Assembly (NCBI RefSeq): GCF_004379255.2
Contig: NW_024599272.1
Location: 1 to 64,000 of the forward strand
Direction: 5' to 3'
Source: Salvia splendens
Taxonomy: Eukaryota; Streptophyta; Magnoliopsida; Lamiales; Lamiaceae
DNA length: 64,000 nucleotides
A program made the translations under genes and the position numbers. The notes under the pieces were generated by a model. That model worked only from the letters and a program-made list of their open reading frames with translations. It was not told the origin of the DNA and did not search any database. Shown piece after piece: positions 43,601 to 52,168 of this stretch; within the stretch, counting starts at the first letter, position 1, and every line of letters starts with the position of its first letter.

Positions 43601-44846
43601 TCACAATCAGGCCGGCCTCCCTCAGCATGTTATCGATGGCATCATTAATACACCGATCCTCCATGACGAACAGGATATCCCGAGGTGGAACCTCTCTAAG
43701 CATGGGGAATTCACGGTGGCTTCGACATGGGACACACTTCGAGGACGAAACCCGATCATCCATGGTTTGGGGGACGTTTGGAAGGTAGGCCTCACCAACT
43801 CAATAGCCATCTTTATCTGGAGGCTTCTCTCCAATCGGGTGCCGGTTGACACGAAACTTCAGTGGCGGGAGATTGAGCTAGCTTCTAAGTGCCAATGCTG
43901 CCCCCACAGACCGAACACTGAGTCACTCCAACACCTCTTCATCCAGGGATATGGAGCTCGCAGAGTATGGAGTGAGTTCGACGGCTGGTTCACAGGCCCG
44001 TTCCCACGCATCCATATCAATGACACAATCCCTACGAGAATCGAAGTGTGGGCGCGAAGGTGCCAACAGCCGAACAAGAAACATCTTAGCCGAGCCACTC
44101 CATACCTCATCCTTTGGTTTATATGGTCGGAGAGAAACAGGAGCCGCCACCAAGGCACACAGTTTAAACCACAAAACGTGGTATGGCAGGTCCACATGTT
44201 CATTCGAAATGCTATGTCTAATGGAAGCTTGAAGCCGAAACATTGGAAGGGAGTTAAACTTGGAATCAATATTCCTCAACAAGCGGCGGCAATCAGGGCG
44301 CTACCCCTAGCCATGGCAATCAAATGGAACCCCCCGGATCAGCCGTGGATAAAGCTCAACACGGATGGCTCCTATAATGAAGCGAACGGCAGTACAGGGG
44401 CTGGCGGGATCATTCGAGACCACTCGGGTAAGATGCTCGTCGCCGTCAGCACACCCCTTGAAGCCCACTCGGCGTTAGAAGCGGAGCTGTTGGCCATGAT
44501 TCACGGGCTAAATATAGCCAAGGAATACGGCCTACCAATCTGGATTGAGTCAGATGCAGAGCAAGCAATCAAATTGGTCAATGGGACGGGATGGGGGCCG
44601 GCACTCGCTCGGCAAGCGGTGGCGCAACTAACCATTCTCAAACGCCAACTCAAATTCCGAGCCACCTTCATACACAGGGAGGGGAACAAAGCGGCGGACT
44701 TCCTTGCGAAAATGGGGCTAGTCCAAGACAGTGGCCTACGAATGCACTACAACTCAGCACCGAGAGAACTATTGGACTTGGTTAGATTGGACGAGATGGG
44801 AGTGTCGCACATCCGAAACCTAGACGGGGACGGGCATCAAAGTTGA
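40680..44846 (+). CDS. LINE E ORF2: endonuclease, reverse transcriptase, RNase H
   Basis: 1,388 residues from ATG 40680, two bases after the ORF1 stop. It has the same length and domain positions as LINE D ORF2. Endonuclease GGDFNT is near 41085, RT AYADDIIIF near 42720, zf-RVT CQCC near 43895. RNase H catalytic motifs NTDGS, EAELLA, ESDAEQA and HREGNKAADF lie at 44360-44700. No stop or frameshift. Differences from D are scattered substitutions, a sign of recent common origin. The protein is expected to act preferentially on its own RNA but could also supply ORF1-only elements in trans (inference). Confidence 0.96.
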   Translation: MSYNLMFWNVRGIANAPTQNVLKRLIGCHNVLFLAIMEPLTQPDPDRFSKALGLSFIGSNMNEKIWMFAEEGSTFDIEVDSEQILHGYLKSHRLARPVAISAVYAKCTRAERHHLWDKMREIAGPLEGTPWIIGGDFNTMLSHQDRVGSDTNRQAEMVDFAEATEDCRLLDPGFDGAAFTWAKNGLFERLDRVLVSEDWTKTFEATRVTNLPRIASDHGPILVRCTKMNTSAGAKAFRFQNMWIRHEGFMAVVQKAWEEPTGAGGILNIQIKQARVKKALKEWNKEVFGNIHANLKEKEEEIALAQSCFEARPTPDHRTAINKHIAEYILLLKMEEDFWRQKAALRWLAEGDKNTRFYQSWVKQKRVRLRIHSIRVNGQELTEEAEIKKSAVEFFQQLLAPNNPILEDPDLDLIQQVHSAEQFADIADAPSADEVRSATFCISGDSAPGPDGFSATFYQACWPIVGPEVVDAIRQFFRGAFLPRSITATSIVLIPKKASPESWTDYRPISLCNVLNKIITKVLTSRLSPFLPQVISPNQSGFVKGRLLNDNALLAQEMFHELARCSPAPNVAVKIDMAKAYDRVQWPFLFKVLRRMGFPDSWISLMERCIGCCWFSVLVNGAPSGFFRSTRGLRQGDPISPALFVIAADYLSRALDKLILGQKDMTFKASRRCMEISHLAYADDIIIFTQAAANPMRRLRACLEKYERVSGQQVSLAKSNFYIAKAHEHWANSIQAEGGFSRGAFPFLYLGVPIYRGVKRTDMFLFLREKIARRISGWAHRHLSFGGRLTLIKSTLEAIPLHIFQAVEPTAGTLKQLDQQMARFFWGSTNEKKRTHWIGWEQMCRPTDEGGLGIRKTMEVLHAFNIKLWWRFREQNSLWARYMMAKYCSNSTPLTLRLPSRSSPTWRRLSRAWPLAQPHMRWLVGQGDIYFWDDIWLGNSPLRELSLDDRGRPTTRVSEFITNGGWDVPKLQLLHNQAGLPQHVIDGIINTPILHDEQDIPRWNLSKHGEFTVASTWDTLRGRNPIIHGLGDVWKVGLTNSIAIFIWRLLSNRVPVDTKLQWREIELASKCQCCPHRPNTESLQHLFIQGYGARRVWSEFDGWFTGPFPRIHINDTIPTRIEVWARRCQQPNKKHLSRATPYLILWFIWSERNRSRHQGTQFKPQNVVWQVHMFIRNAMSNGSLKPKHWKGVKLGINIPQQAAAIRALPLAMAIKWNPPDQPWIKLNTDGSYNEANGSTGAGGIIRDHSGKMLVAVSTPLEAHSALEAELLAMIHGLNIAKEYGLPIWIESDAEQAIKLVNGTGWGPALARQAVAQLTILKRQLKFRATFIHREGNKAADFLAKMGLVQDSGLRMHYNSAPRELLDLVRLDEMGVSHIRNLDGDGHQS

Positions 44847-45043
44847 TCATGAGACGACGGGAGACAATAGTGACTAGCTTTGCGGTTAATTGTTTTTTGG
44901 AAAGGAGTATGATGAGGTCCGAACCTTGTGGGATCGGACCGCATACTACTCTTGATTTTGTTACGGCACACCACTTTTGGGTGTGGCCACGCCTTGTAAT
45001 TATCTCTTGTGGAAATATAGGGATGAGGGACCCACGAACCCTC

Positions 45044-45056
45044 CACCGTAGAGGTG
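45044..45056 (+). promoter_or_regulatory. 3' terminal stem-loop, LINE E
   Basis: CACC-GTAGA-GGTG just before the poly(A). Confidence 0.6.
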
Positions 45057-45060
45057 TTTG

Positions 45061-45104
<44 letters not shown>

Positions 45105-45121
45105 ATTCTCTTTGTAGAGTT

Positions 45122-45346
45122 TTTCACTTGTTTGGAACTTATCAAGATACTTTGAGCAAGTTCTTGTGGCGTTCAACCATACCGAGGTTCTTGGCTGATC
45201 ATATAGCCAACGGGTCGAGGTTTTCCAAGCTCTGGAAGTGGATCAAACCAGATTATCAATCAAGGGAGTCCGCTGCCAAACCTTATACGTGGGGTTCTTG
45301 GATCAATATATCCAACGGGTCCTTCGTCCTATCCCAATCCATATCA
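45122..45346 (+). repeat. 3' LTR of gypsy element, second part
   Basis: Continuation of the LTR after LINE E, ending ATATCA at 45346. It is followed by the AAAGT target duplication and element F coding sequence. Confidence 0.95.
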
Positions 45347-46026
45347 AAAGTGGCATGGGATCGTATACCTTTGTTTTGTGCCAATTGTAAGCATGTTGAG
45401 AACTCCATTGATAAGTGTCATGCTTTGGGAAGGAAGGAACGTGATGGTAGTAAGAACCACCGAACGCCAACAAAGACGCACTACTCGAGCAATGTCTCCA
45501 AGATCAATCACCGAGAATGGCGTCCAAAGGTGGATACTTGGGCCGGCACTTCAATGAGTTATGTGCATAGAAACAAGGATAAAGTATGTGCCAACCAAGA
45601 GAAGCGCAAGGAAGGTACAATGGATGTTGTTTCGTCGGCCCCAAGAGCAGCAAATCGAAACCAACCAAGTGTGGACAAGGATGGGTTCCAAGTGGTGTCG
45701 AGGAAGAGGAAAGGCAAGGTGCACGAGGGAGATCTGGTTACCAAAGGCCACCACATTGATGATTGGCGTTTGAAGGAGAACGTTGCTACAGTGACGTTTG
45801 GGAGTGGTAATTCGGATGCGAATGAGCCGGGTATTAGCTCAATGAATGTCTCTTGTGGGCTCCCCAGCCGGGAGATGGAGGGTTTCATCGAGGACCTTGA
45901 CCCAGGAGGAACCGTCCCATGCGGAGGTATCCCTATTGTGTGTCTCAATTAGGAAATGGTCTTAGGTTTTGGTTTTGCAAAGATCGCATCATTGTAATTG
46001 TAAAAGGGTTATCAAACAGAAAACTT

Positions 46027-46056
46027 CTAGAGAGAGATGCTCTCCCTTCTCTCTAG
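46027..46056 (+). promoter_or_regulatory. 5' leader stem-loop, LINE A
   Basis: Perfect 9-bp arms CTAGAGAGA and TCTCTCTAG. Confidence 0.75.
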
Positions 46057-46257
46057 CAATTCTCCCTTTTGAACGATAATCCACCTTTCGACCACCCCCC
46101 CCCCCCCCACGCCGACCTTCCTTCCATCTCCGACCACCATCCTTGTTCGTCCAAGGCCACAACCACAACCCCGGCTCGCTCCACCAGTCTCGAGCCACAC
46201 CTCACCAACCCCCGCTCAACTCCCCGGTGCGGCTGGTGTCTTGACTCTCCTTCAGCC

Positions 46258-48954
46258 ATGCCGGAACACCCGCCGAATCCTCCACCGGGGTCCGGGGAAC
46301 CCCGCACCATCTCGGATCAGCAAATGGTCCTCAGGGCGGCCGAGGACCCTCCCTTGGTCCAACAAATGACGTTCACATCGGAAGAGGCTTCCTCCACAAG
46401 CCTTCCCTCCAAGAAAATGGCGAGGAAATCCTTGAAAACAAACGTGAAAGAGAGGAAAAGTACCCCGGCCCCTTCCACCAAAGGCGATGGTCGGAAAAGG
46501 TTTGTACTCTCACCTATGCCGGAAGACAAGCAACTCCGGAAGAAGATTGATTTCGGTGAAGAAGATAGCCCCACCATCGGGTCTCCAAAATGCAAGGGTC
46601 CCATCTTTCCGGTGAGCCAACACATGGATGAAGTGGGGAACTCCTCCCCTAAGGGCACCATGAATTCCAACACTAATGAAGAAGGCCTCTTGGAGGATGG
46701 GTATTCCACCGATGACGGAACAGCCACGGCGGCCGCGGCGGCGCCGGATTCCGACCAGCAAACGGCCGGCGACGGGGTGTGCATTGGTAAAGATAGGGCC
46801 AACCAACCACTAGGTCCAAGATGCATGAGAGATAGTCCAAAGGAGGTACAATTGTCCTTGGTGGATGTGAAAGTCAAATTACCCAAAAAGGAGCCAACAA
46901 CAAACCTACTTTCCGAAAGTTGTTTGGTGGCTTGCCGAACCGAGCCATCACGTGAATTACTAGCCGTTGAAGCCCATGTGCAGCCAAAGAAAGATTCCAT
47001 CATGCAACTAGCAAACCTTGACATGCCGGAGATGCTAGACGCCATGGTGGTGCAGCCCCTCCTCGGAGACAAGTGGCCGGCGGACCTTGTTGAAAGGGCC
47101 GGACCGGACCTCGCCCTCCCATGGTCCTCTGAACCAAACCCCGAACCACCCCTGGTTGCAAATGGCCCATCACTTGAGGATTTCCCCCCCCTTGAACGAG
47201 GCCGGTTTCGCAAAATCCGAGATGCCTTCGAGAGCGGTCGGCTATGCCCGAGCCAATCCCCACAACCGGACGCCACACCACTTCGAGCCACGACTGGGCC
47301 CTCGGCCCCCGACAAGGCTGCTGAGCCAACCGAGAACAAGACCTCGGATGCGGACGGGAGGTCGGCCAATGATGACACGACGATGGCCGACGTGTGCGTG
47401 CACCGTGGACCACAAGCCTTGGCTGGATCAGAGCCACTAGGCAACGCGTGGGCGGCGCGACACAAGGCCTCATTGAGTAACTCCCGACCCGAAGGAAATG
47501 AAGAAGGCGCGCGGAACACAAGCGCTCCCAAGAGCATGGCGGATATGGTTCGGATGTCGCGGAACACCGAAGGGCCGAAAGTGTTCGAGCCGGATAACAT
47601 TCCAAATATAGGCTTTGCGTCCACTTCCAATGGCATTCCGGCAATCTACTTCTCCGGAGCGGAAGTTCAAAAGCTGGCCTCGAGTATTGGGCACGCCATT
47701 GTGGGTAAGTTCTCCCACTCTATACCCACTTCATACCAAATACAAAAGGCCCTAGATAATATCAAATTTAATAGAGGATTTACATGGAAGTATATTAATG
47801 CTAAGCATATATTTGTTCAATTCGAGGATATGGCGGATTATGCCCGTTTGCTAAGTGGACCGAAAGGGACTCCGGTGTGGTTTATTGATCGGCACCCCAT
47901 GAGGGTTTTCAAGTGGTCCCCGGATTTTGATGCGTATTGTGAATCCCCGATCGCGGCAGTTTGGTGTAACATCATTGGCCTCCCAATCCACCTCTTTGAT
48001 CACGCCGCCCTCTTTGCCATCGGTAAATTGCTTGGAAACCCGATACAAGTGGATCGCGCTACGGCCAACAAGTCGAGACTCTCGTTTGCTCGCATTTTCA
48101 TTGAAATTGACATTACGACGCCACCTCCCGAGGAGTTCATTCTAGATATTTGTGGCCGTGAGACGGTGCTAAAAGTGAAATGGGACAAGATCCCGGCATA
48201 TTGCATGGAATGTAGGCATGTTGGACATAAACGTGAGGTGTGTTATGCGGCGGGTAACGTTGAACGCCCCCCGAAGAGGAACTACAATAATGTAACGCCG
48301 AGACAGCCACACCATGAGAGTCAAGGGGAAAGGGACAAAACGGAACAACCAAAGGAAATGGCTAGCTCTAAAGAATGGAAACATCAAAAGAAAAACAAAG
48401 GGCCGAAAGGGCTGCCAAAAGCCGGATCCTCGGCCATTGGTCCCGAGCCGAGGGAGTGGTCAGGCCCGGACATCATGGGCGAAATGCATGGTAATTCTGA
48501 CGCGGCTCCGGTGGCAAGTGTCCATGAAAGGGGCGAGAGCTCCTGTGGCCGAGATACCTTCGACAAAACCGTCGGAGTGGTGGCTAGTTCTACCCATCAT
48601 GGAGGTGAATCCCATGGGGCTATGAATGGGTACACGCCCTCCCGACGAGGAGCGTTTTCTAGTTGGAGAGGGGGAACACGGGGAGCGGCACAGGGCCGAG
48701 GGTCCCAAGCAGCCCGAAATGTCCTAAGCTCCAACCAATACTTTTCCCTCATGGAGAAGGAAGATTTCCTAGAAGATGATGATGACGTGGAGGGGGATGG
48801 AGATAAAGAGGGGAGCCCCCGAACCATCCTTTATGCCGGTGGGGATGATCCCATGATCATGCATGAGGAGGGATACATTGGAGAGGAACGGCTTCAAATG
48901 GTGGAATATCAGGGGGACCTCGCACGGTCACCGGGTAAGACTCTTCCCCATTAA
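46258..48954 (+). CDS. LINE A ORF1, DUF4283/CCHC protein
   Basis: 898 residues from ATG 46258. The frame is open further up to 46069, but the family start MPEHPPNPPP fixes the ATG. Basic block RKSTPAP, GRKRF, EDKQLRKK (residues 60-100), LSESCL motif, SLEDFPPLERG near 307, SMADMVRM near 425, DUF4283-like domain about 450-630, knuckle CMECRHVGHKREVC near 647, SSNQYFSLM near 825. It stops TAA, and the ORF2 ATG follows after two bases. It is intact here although its element lacks the RT, so any product could only act in trans. Confidence 0.92.
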   Translation: MPEHPPNPPPGSGEPRTISDQQMVLRAAEDPPLVQQMTFTSEEASSTSLPSKKMARKSLKTNVKERKSTPAPSTKGDGRKRFVLSPMPEDKQLRKKIDFGEEDSPTIGSPKCKGPIFPVSQHMDEVGNSSPKGTMNSNTNEEGLLEDGYSTDDGTATAAAAAPDSDQQTAGDGVCIGKDRANQPLGPRCMRDSPKEVQLSLVDVKVKLPKKEPTTNLLSESCLVACRTEPSRELLAVEAHVQPKKDSIMQLANLDMPEMLDAMVVQPLLGDKWPADLVERAGPDLALPWSSEPNPEPPLVANGPSLEDFPPLERGRFRKIRDAFESGRLCPSQSPQPDATPLRATTGPSAPDKAAEPTENKTSDADGRSANDDTTMADVCVHRGPQALAGSEPLGNAWAARHKASLSNSRPEGNEEGARNTSAPKSMADMVRMSRNTEGPKVFEPDNIPNIGFASTSNGIPAIYFSGAEVQKLASSIGHAIVGKFSHSIPTSYQIQKALDNIKFNRGFTWKYINAKHIFVQFEDMADYARLLSGPKGTPVWFIDRHPMRVFKWSPDFDAYCESPIAAVWCNIIGLPIHLFDHAALFAIGKLLGNPIQVDRATANKSRLSFARIFIEIDITTPPPEEFILDICGRETVLKVKWDKIPAYCMECRHVGHKREVCYAAGNVERPPKRNYNNVTPRQPHHESQGERDKTEQPKEMASSKEWKHQKKNKGPKGLPKAGSSAIGPEPREWSGPDIMGEMHGNSDAAPVASVHERGESSCGRDTFDKTVGVVASSTHHGGESHGAMNGYTPSRRGAFSSWRGGTRGAAQGRGSQAARNVLSSNQYFSLMEKEDFLEDDDDVEGDGDKEGSPRTILYAGGDDPMIMHEEGYIGEERLQMVEYQGDLARSPGKTLPH

Positions 48955-48956
48955 TC

Positions 48957-50090
48957 ATGTCTGTCAACTTTTTGTTTTGGAACGTTAGGGGAGTTGCTAA
49001 CGCGCCTACCCAAAATGTTCTTAAAAGACTAATTAAGACTCATAATATTCATTTTCTTGCAATAATGGAGCCGCTCACAAGCCCCAACGCGGAGAAGTTC
49101 TCAAAGGCTTTGGGGCTGGTTTTCCAAGGATCGAATAGAAATGGGAAGATTTGGGTGTTTGTTGAGGAAGGGGCCAGCTTCCTGGTCGAGAGAGACACGG
49201 ATCCGGCCCTATCCGGCCGCTTTGGATCCCCCCGCCTAGCTAGTCACTTGTGTGTCTCGGCGGTGTATGCAAAATGTACAAGAACCGAACGGATTCATTT
49301 ATGGGATGAATTGAGGGAGTGCTCCATACTTTGGGAGGGCTCACCATGGTTGATCGGTGGGGACTTCAACACCATTCTCCATCCACGAGACAGAGTAGGG
49401 AGTGAAACAAACCGCCAAGCTGAAATGGTGGACTTTGCGGAGGCTATTGAGGATTGCAGGATACTAGACCCGGGCTATGATGGGTCGGAGTTCACATGGG
49501 CCAAGAATGGTCTCTTCGAAAGATTGGATAGAATTCTTGTGAATGAACGTTGGGCACAAATTTTGGAAACTACTCGGGTGACGAACCTGCCCCGGATTGC
49601 CTCGGACCATGGGCCTGTGTTGGTAAGATGCAAAGGGACAGATCATAACAGCGGGGGTAGGCCGTTCAGGTTCCAAAACATGTGGGTTAGACACGAGGGA
49701 TTCATGGATCTCGTTCGGGGAGATTGGATGCAACCGACGGAATCCGGAGGCCTACTCAATTTCCAAATCAAACTTGCACGGCTTAAGAGAACCCTAAAGG
49801 TATGGAACAAGGAGACCTTTGGGAACATCCATCTAAACCTCAGGGATATGGAAGTGAAAATCGCAACGGCCCAAAGCAATTTCGAGGAAAGGCCAACCCC
49901 GAAGAACAGGACAGAGATCAATAGATGCATCGCCGAGTACATTCGACTGCTCAAAATGGAGGAGGACTTCTGGCGCCAAAAGGCTACTCTAAGATGGCTA
50001 GGGGAGGGCGACAAGAACACGAAATTCTACCAAAGTTGGGTGAAACAAAAGAGGATCCGCACGCGCATCCACAAGATCAATGTGGGGGGA
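48957..50090 (+). pseudogene. LINE A ORF2, endonuclease half, open but truncated
   Basis: ATG 48957 (MSVNFLFWNVRG). A complete endonuclease domain (IMEPL, AVYAKC, GGDFNT, SDHGP) and the linker to FYQSWVKQKR read openly for about 378 codons. Past about 50090 the frame enters antisense LINE I sequence and stops at 50306, giving a chance tail. No RT or RNase H. Confidence 0.9.
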
Positions 50091-50965
50091 GTGATCTCTT
50101 TTTGGTATTCAAGGAGGAGCGGGGTTTCCATCGACCGGAAGGCGGTTTCCGACGGTGGGCCGGCGAGGAGGGGTTGTGCCGCCGCGGAATCAAGGATTTC
50201 CGCCGCCTCCAAAGAGAGTACTTGCAAGATATCATTCCTTTTTGGCTTCATTTGCTGCATTGGGAGGGGGTGGCACGAGTCTTCACATGGTTTCTCTTGT
50301 TGGTAAGGGACAAAGGCGCTTTCGGAAAGGTATTTTGGTTCTATGCACATTTCGGGTAAGTTGACTAACCCACTCTCCAAGGTACTTTTTGGAGCACATG
50401 GTTCAGCCCCACCCTCTTGGGATACGCAAGTGAGCATGGCGTCACCTTCCCCAACGGTCGTCTCATACACGGCGGGACCTTGGTCGGAGGGGGGGTCCGG
50501 TGCACCTGCCGGCAAGATCGCAAGGGCCACAGGCTCCATGTGGTCTCCTTCCGGAGGAGTGTGGGCAAAATGGTGGTTTTCCGGCCCTTTTGCATCCAAG
50601 CCGTCATTGGGACAAGATGGGAACGAGAGTGACTTACAACTTGGATTGTCATGGTCGGAGCTCATATCGGCGGCCTCAATGACGGGGCTATCATCCGATC
50701 CGAAGGTGAGTTTCTTCCGAAGTTGCTTGTCCTCCGGGAGTGGTGAAGGCACGAACCTTTTCCGACCATGACCTTTGGTGGGGGGAGCCGGTGTGCTCTT
50801 TCTCGCGCTAACCCGGCTCTTCTTACTCTTCATTTTCAGATCTTTGGCCGAAAGCTTCGGGTTTGAGGCATCATTCGAGTGGAAGACCATGAACTGGTCC
50901 GGGATAGTACTTGCCGTGTCGGGATCCGGCGGGGCCGGGAGGGGGCTCGAGGTAGGATCCGGCAT
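50091..50965 (-). pseudogene. LINE I ORF1, N-terminal part, copy 2
   Basis: ATG 50965 (MPDPTSSPLP). About 290 residues with the basic block RKSTPAPPTKG, GRKRFVPSP, EDKQLRKK and the LSES motif. It lacks DUF4283 and the knuckle because of the 50090 junction. Confidence 0.82.
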
Positions 50966-51149
50966 GGCCGGCCGAGAGGAGGACACGGATGACTGGTCTC
51001 GCGAGAGATAGGGATGACGCACCGGGGTGGAGGTTGACAACGAGAGGTGTTGGGAGACGGCGGGTGAAGGAATCCCTTGGGTGGGGAGGGCCGGATTATC
51101 AAACGGAGGTGAGATTGCTAGAGAGAAGGAGGAGCATCTCTCTCTAGAG
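50091..51149 (-). mobile_element. LINE I copy 2, 5' part only
   Basis: Minus-strand leader and ORF1 start, truncated at the junction with LINE A. It is the same as 2034-3096. Stem-loop arms are at 51139-51147 and 51118-51126. Confidence 0.85.
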
Positions 51150-51908
51150 TCTTTCTTTTCCTATGAGTATTCTTACTCTGGCAAAGGCTAACTCCAGGGA
51201 CACATGAGATCATAAGCTAAGCAATCACAAAGAGAGATGAAATTAATTAAAGATCAAGTACTCAGCAAAGACATAGTGGTGGAAAAGATATGATTAGAGA
51301 ACAACCAAGCAGGTTTTTTCACAGAAAATGCCTTTGTGGCAACATGTTTCACTCATGATGTGAAATGAATGGTAATTTGATATATCTAGCTCCAATACCT
51401 GCTTTGTGTATAAGTGACAGAGTTTTTGGCAGTGGGTATACTCGAAAACATGTTTTGAGTATAAGTGGGAGATTGTTAGGTTTAGTATACTGAAAAGCAT
51501 ATTTCGAGCAAGTTCGCGCAAGTTCGAGCGAATAGAATCTTGCTTGTATACGGAAAAACTCTACAATCCACTTTTAACCCGATTCAGTATTATTCGAGCA
51601 GTTTGCACGAATAGAATCAGTATATTATTACATTGTGTTTACTTGTGCGTTTATAAGATGTTTTATAAACATTTAAATGCATAAGAAGTAAACAAAGCCT
51701 AAGTCTTTTGCTTAGTAGACTGGTTGTGGGAGTCGTCCACTTTAAGGTAACTACAGTCGGTTATATGCAATGCTTTGCAAAAGAAAAAGAAGAATTTCAC
51801 AACCTAGATAGGCTTTGGCTACCTATCGCGAAAGGTTGCATGTCAGTCCGATTATTTCTAAGCCTTATTGAAATAAGATCACGTTGGTGTGGTATAGTAC
51901 TAAAGGGA

Positions 51909-51911
<3 letters not shown>
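51150..51911 (+). mobile_element. Copia 3' end and LTR, copy 2, first part
   Basis: 3' internal sequence with polypurine tract, then the LTR from 51474 (TGTTAGG). It is interrupted by LINE J at 51911 and resumes at 59834. Confidence 0.75.
51895..51911. repeat. Target-site duplication of LINE J, left copy
   Basis: TAGTACTAAAGGGATCT, repeated at 59817-59833. The empty site is at 3835-3851. Confidence 0.97.
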
Positions 51912-51940
<29 letters not shown>

Positions 51941-51944
51941 CAAA

Positions 51945-51957
51945 CACCGTCATGGTG
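51945..51957 (-). promoter_or_regulatory. 3' terminal stem-loop, LINE J
   Basis: CACC-ATGAC-GGTG on the element strand. The stem is kept and the loop differs from LINEs B, C, D and E. Confidence 0.6.
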
Positions 51958-52168
51958 GAGGGTTCGTGGGTCCCTCATCCCTATATTTCAACAAGGCAAT
52001 TAAACAGAACTTGGCCACACCCGAAAGTGGTGTGCCACCAACATTACAAGAGTAGTATGCGGTCCGATCCAACATGGTTCGGACCCCATCATACTCCCTC
52101 AAACACCACGAGCAGTTACACAGAGCTACAGAGTAGGGAAACAGAGCAAGAAGCAAGTGAAAACAATT

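Larger units (their letters stand above)
37371..45102 (+). mobile_element. LINE E, full-length, nested in gypsy 3' LTR
   Basis: About 7.7 kb with a perfect 19-bp target-site duplication and a 39-nt poly(A) (45064-45102). It has leader, ORF1 (37623-40677, one frameshift), ORF2 (40680-44846, open) and 3' UTR. It is the near-identical inverted partner of LINE D at 15394-23120. It inserted after the gypsy element, which inserted after element F. Confidence 0.96.
32066..45346 (+). mobile_element. Ty3/gypsy element with LTRs, internally deleted
   Basis: LTRs of about 770 bp: 5' at 32066-32833, 3' at 36825-37370 plus 45122-45346. The element starts TG and ends CA, and has a Met-type primer binding site, gag-pol, a purine-rich tract and a 5-bp target duplication. 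The two LTRs differ at only a few positions, so insertion was recent. The pol frame continues into the 3' LTR. Two coding deletions and a stop make it non-autonomous. LINE E lies inside its 3' LTR. Confidence 0.95.
30701..45952 (+). pseudogene. Element F ORF1-like protein (DUF4283, CCHC, distinct C-terminus)
   Basis: The first in-frame ATG is at 30701; the frame is open from 30650. A basic N-terminal part ends in a frameshift between 31107 and 31138. The next frame holds a DUF4283-like domain (31540-32050: VRKFSHSLPS, AKHILIQF, HPMRVFKWAPDF, RLSFARICVEID). The gypsy insertion splits it at 32065. From 45352 it continues with the knuckle CANCKHVENSIDKC (the usual His is Asn), REWRPKV, DKDGFQVVSRKRKGK, NVATVTF and GGIPIVCLN, stop TAG at 45952. 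It is homologous to LINE ORF1 in the core but its C-terminus is its own. A spurious in-frame run-on into the LTR ends at 32273. Confidence 0.8.
30551..46022 (+). mobile_element. Element F: ORF1-only (half-LINE) retrotransposon, split by gypsy
   Basis: Two pieces (30551-32065 and 45352-46022, about 2.2 kb together) rejoin exactly when the gypsy element and one copy of its 5-bp AAAGT duplication are removed. The 5' piece starts with a LINE-like leader stem-loop (30556-30581). The coding region ends at 45952 and no ORF2 start follows: the autonomous LINEs here begin ORF2 within two bases. The 3' end is cut by LINE A near 46022, so the tail is not visible in this copy. It can be seen in the relative at 27275-27972. 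Confidence 0.75.
46023..50090 (+). mobile_element. LINE A copy 2, 5' half
   Basis: It has leader, complete ORF1 and the endonuclease half of ORF2. It ends inside ORF2 near 50090, where the antisense 5' part of LINE I starts. No poly(A) or target-site duplication is found. The copy-1 equivalent (1-2033) has the same breakpoint, so the truncation predates the duplication. A run of 14 C lies at 46095-46108 in the leader. Confidence 0.92.

Noticed and set aside
46317..47636. Long antisense open frames opposite ORF1 (also 38565-39347, 22327-23004 and 30778-31269)
   Set aside because: They mirror the GC-rich, low-stop ORF1 sequence on the other strand, show no domain of their own and vary with ORF1 codon use.
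48957..50306. Endonuclease protein with a new C-terminus after 50090
   Set aside because: The tail is antisense LINE I ORF1 sequence. It is a by-product of the junction, not a designed fusion.
46023..51149. Twin-priming (5' inversion) origin of the A/I structure
   Set aside because: Twin-priming needs one element with a 3' end and poly(A). Here two different subfamilies both keep 5' ends and neither has a 3' end.
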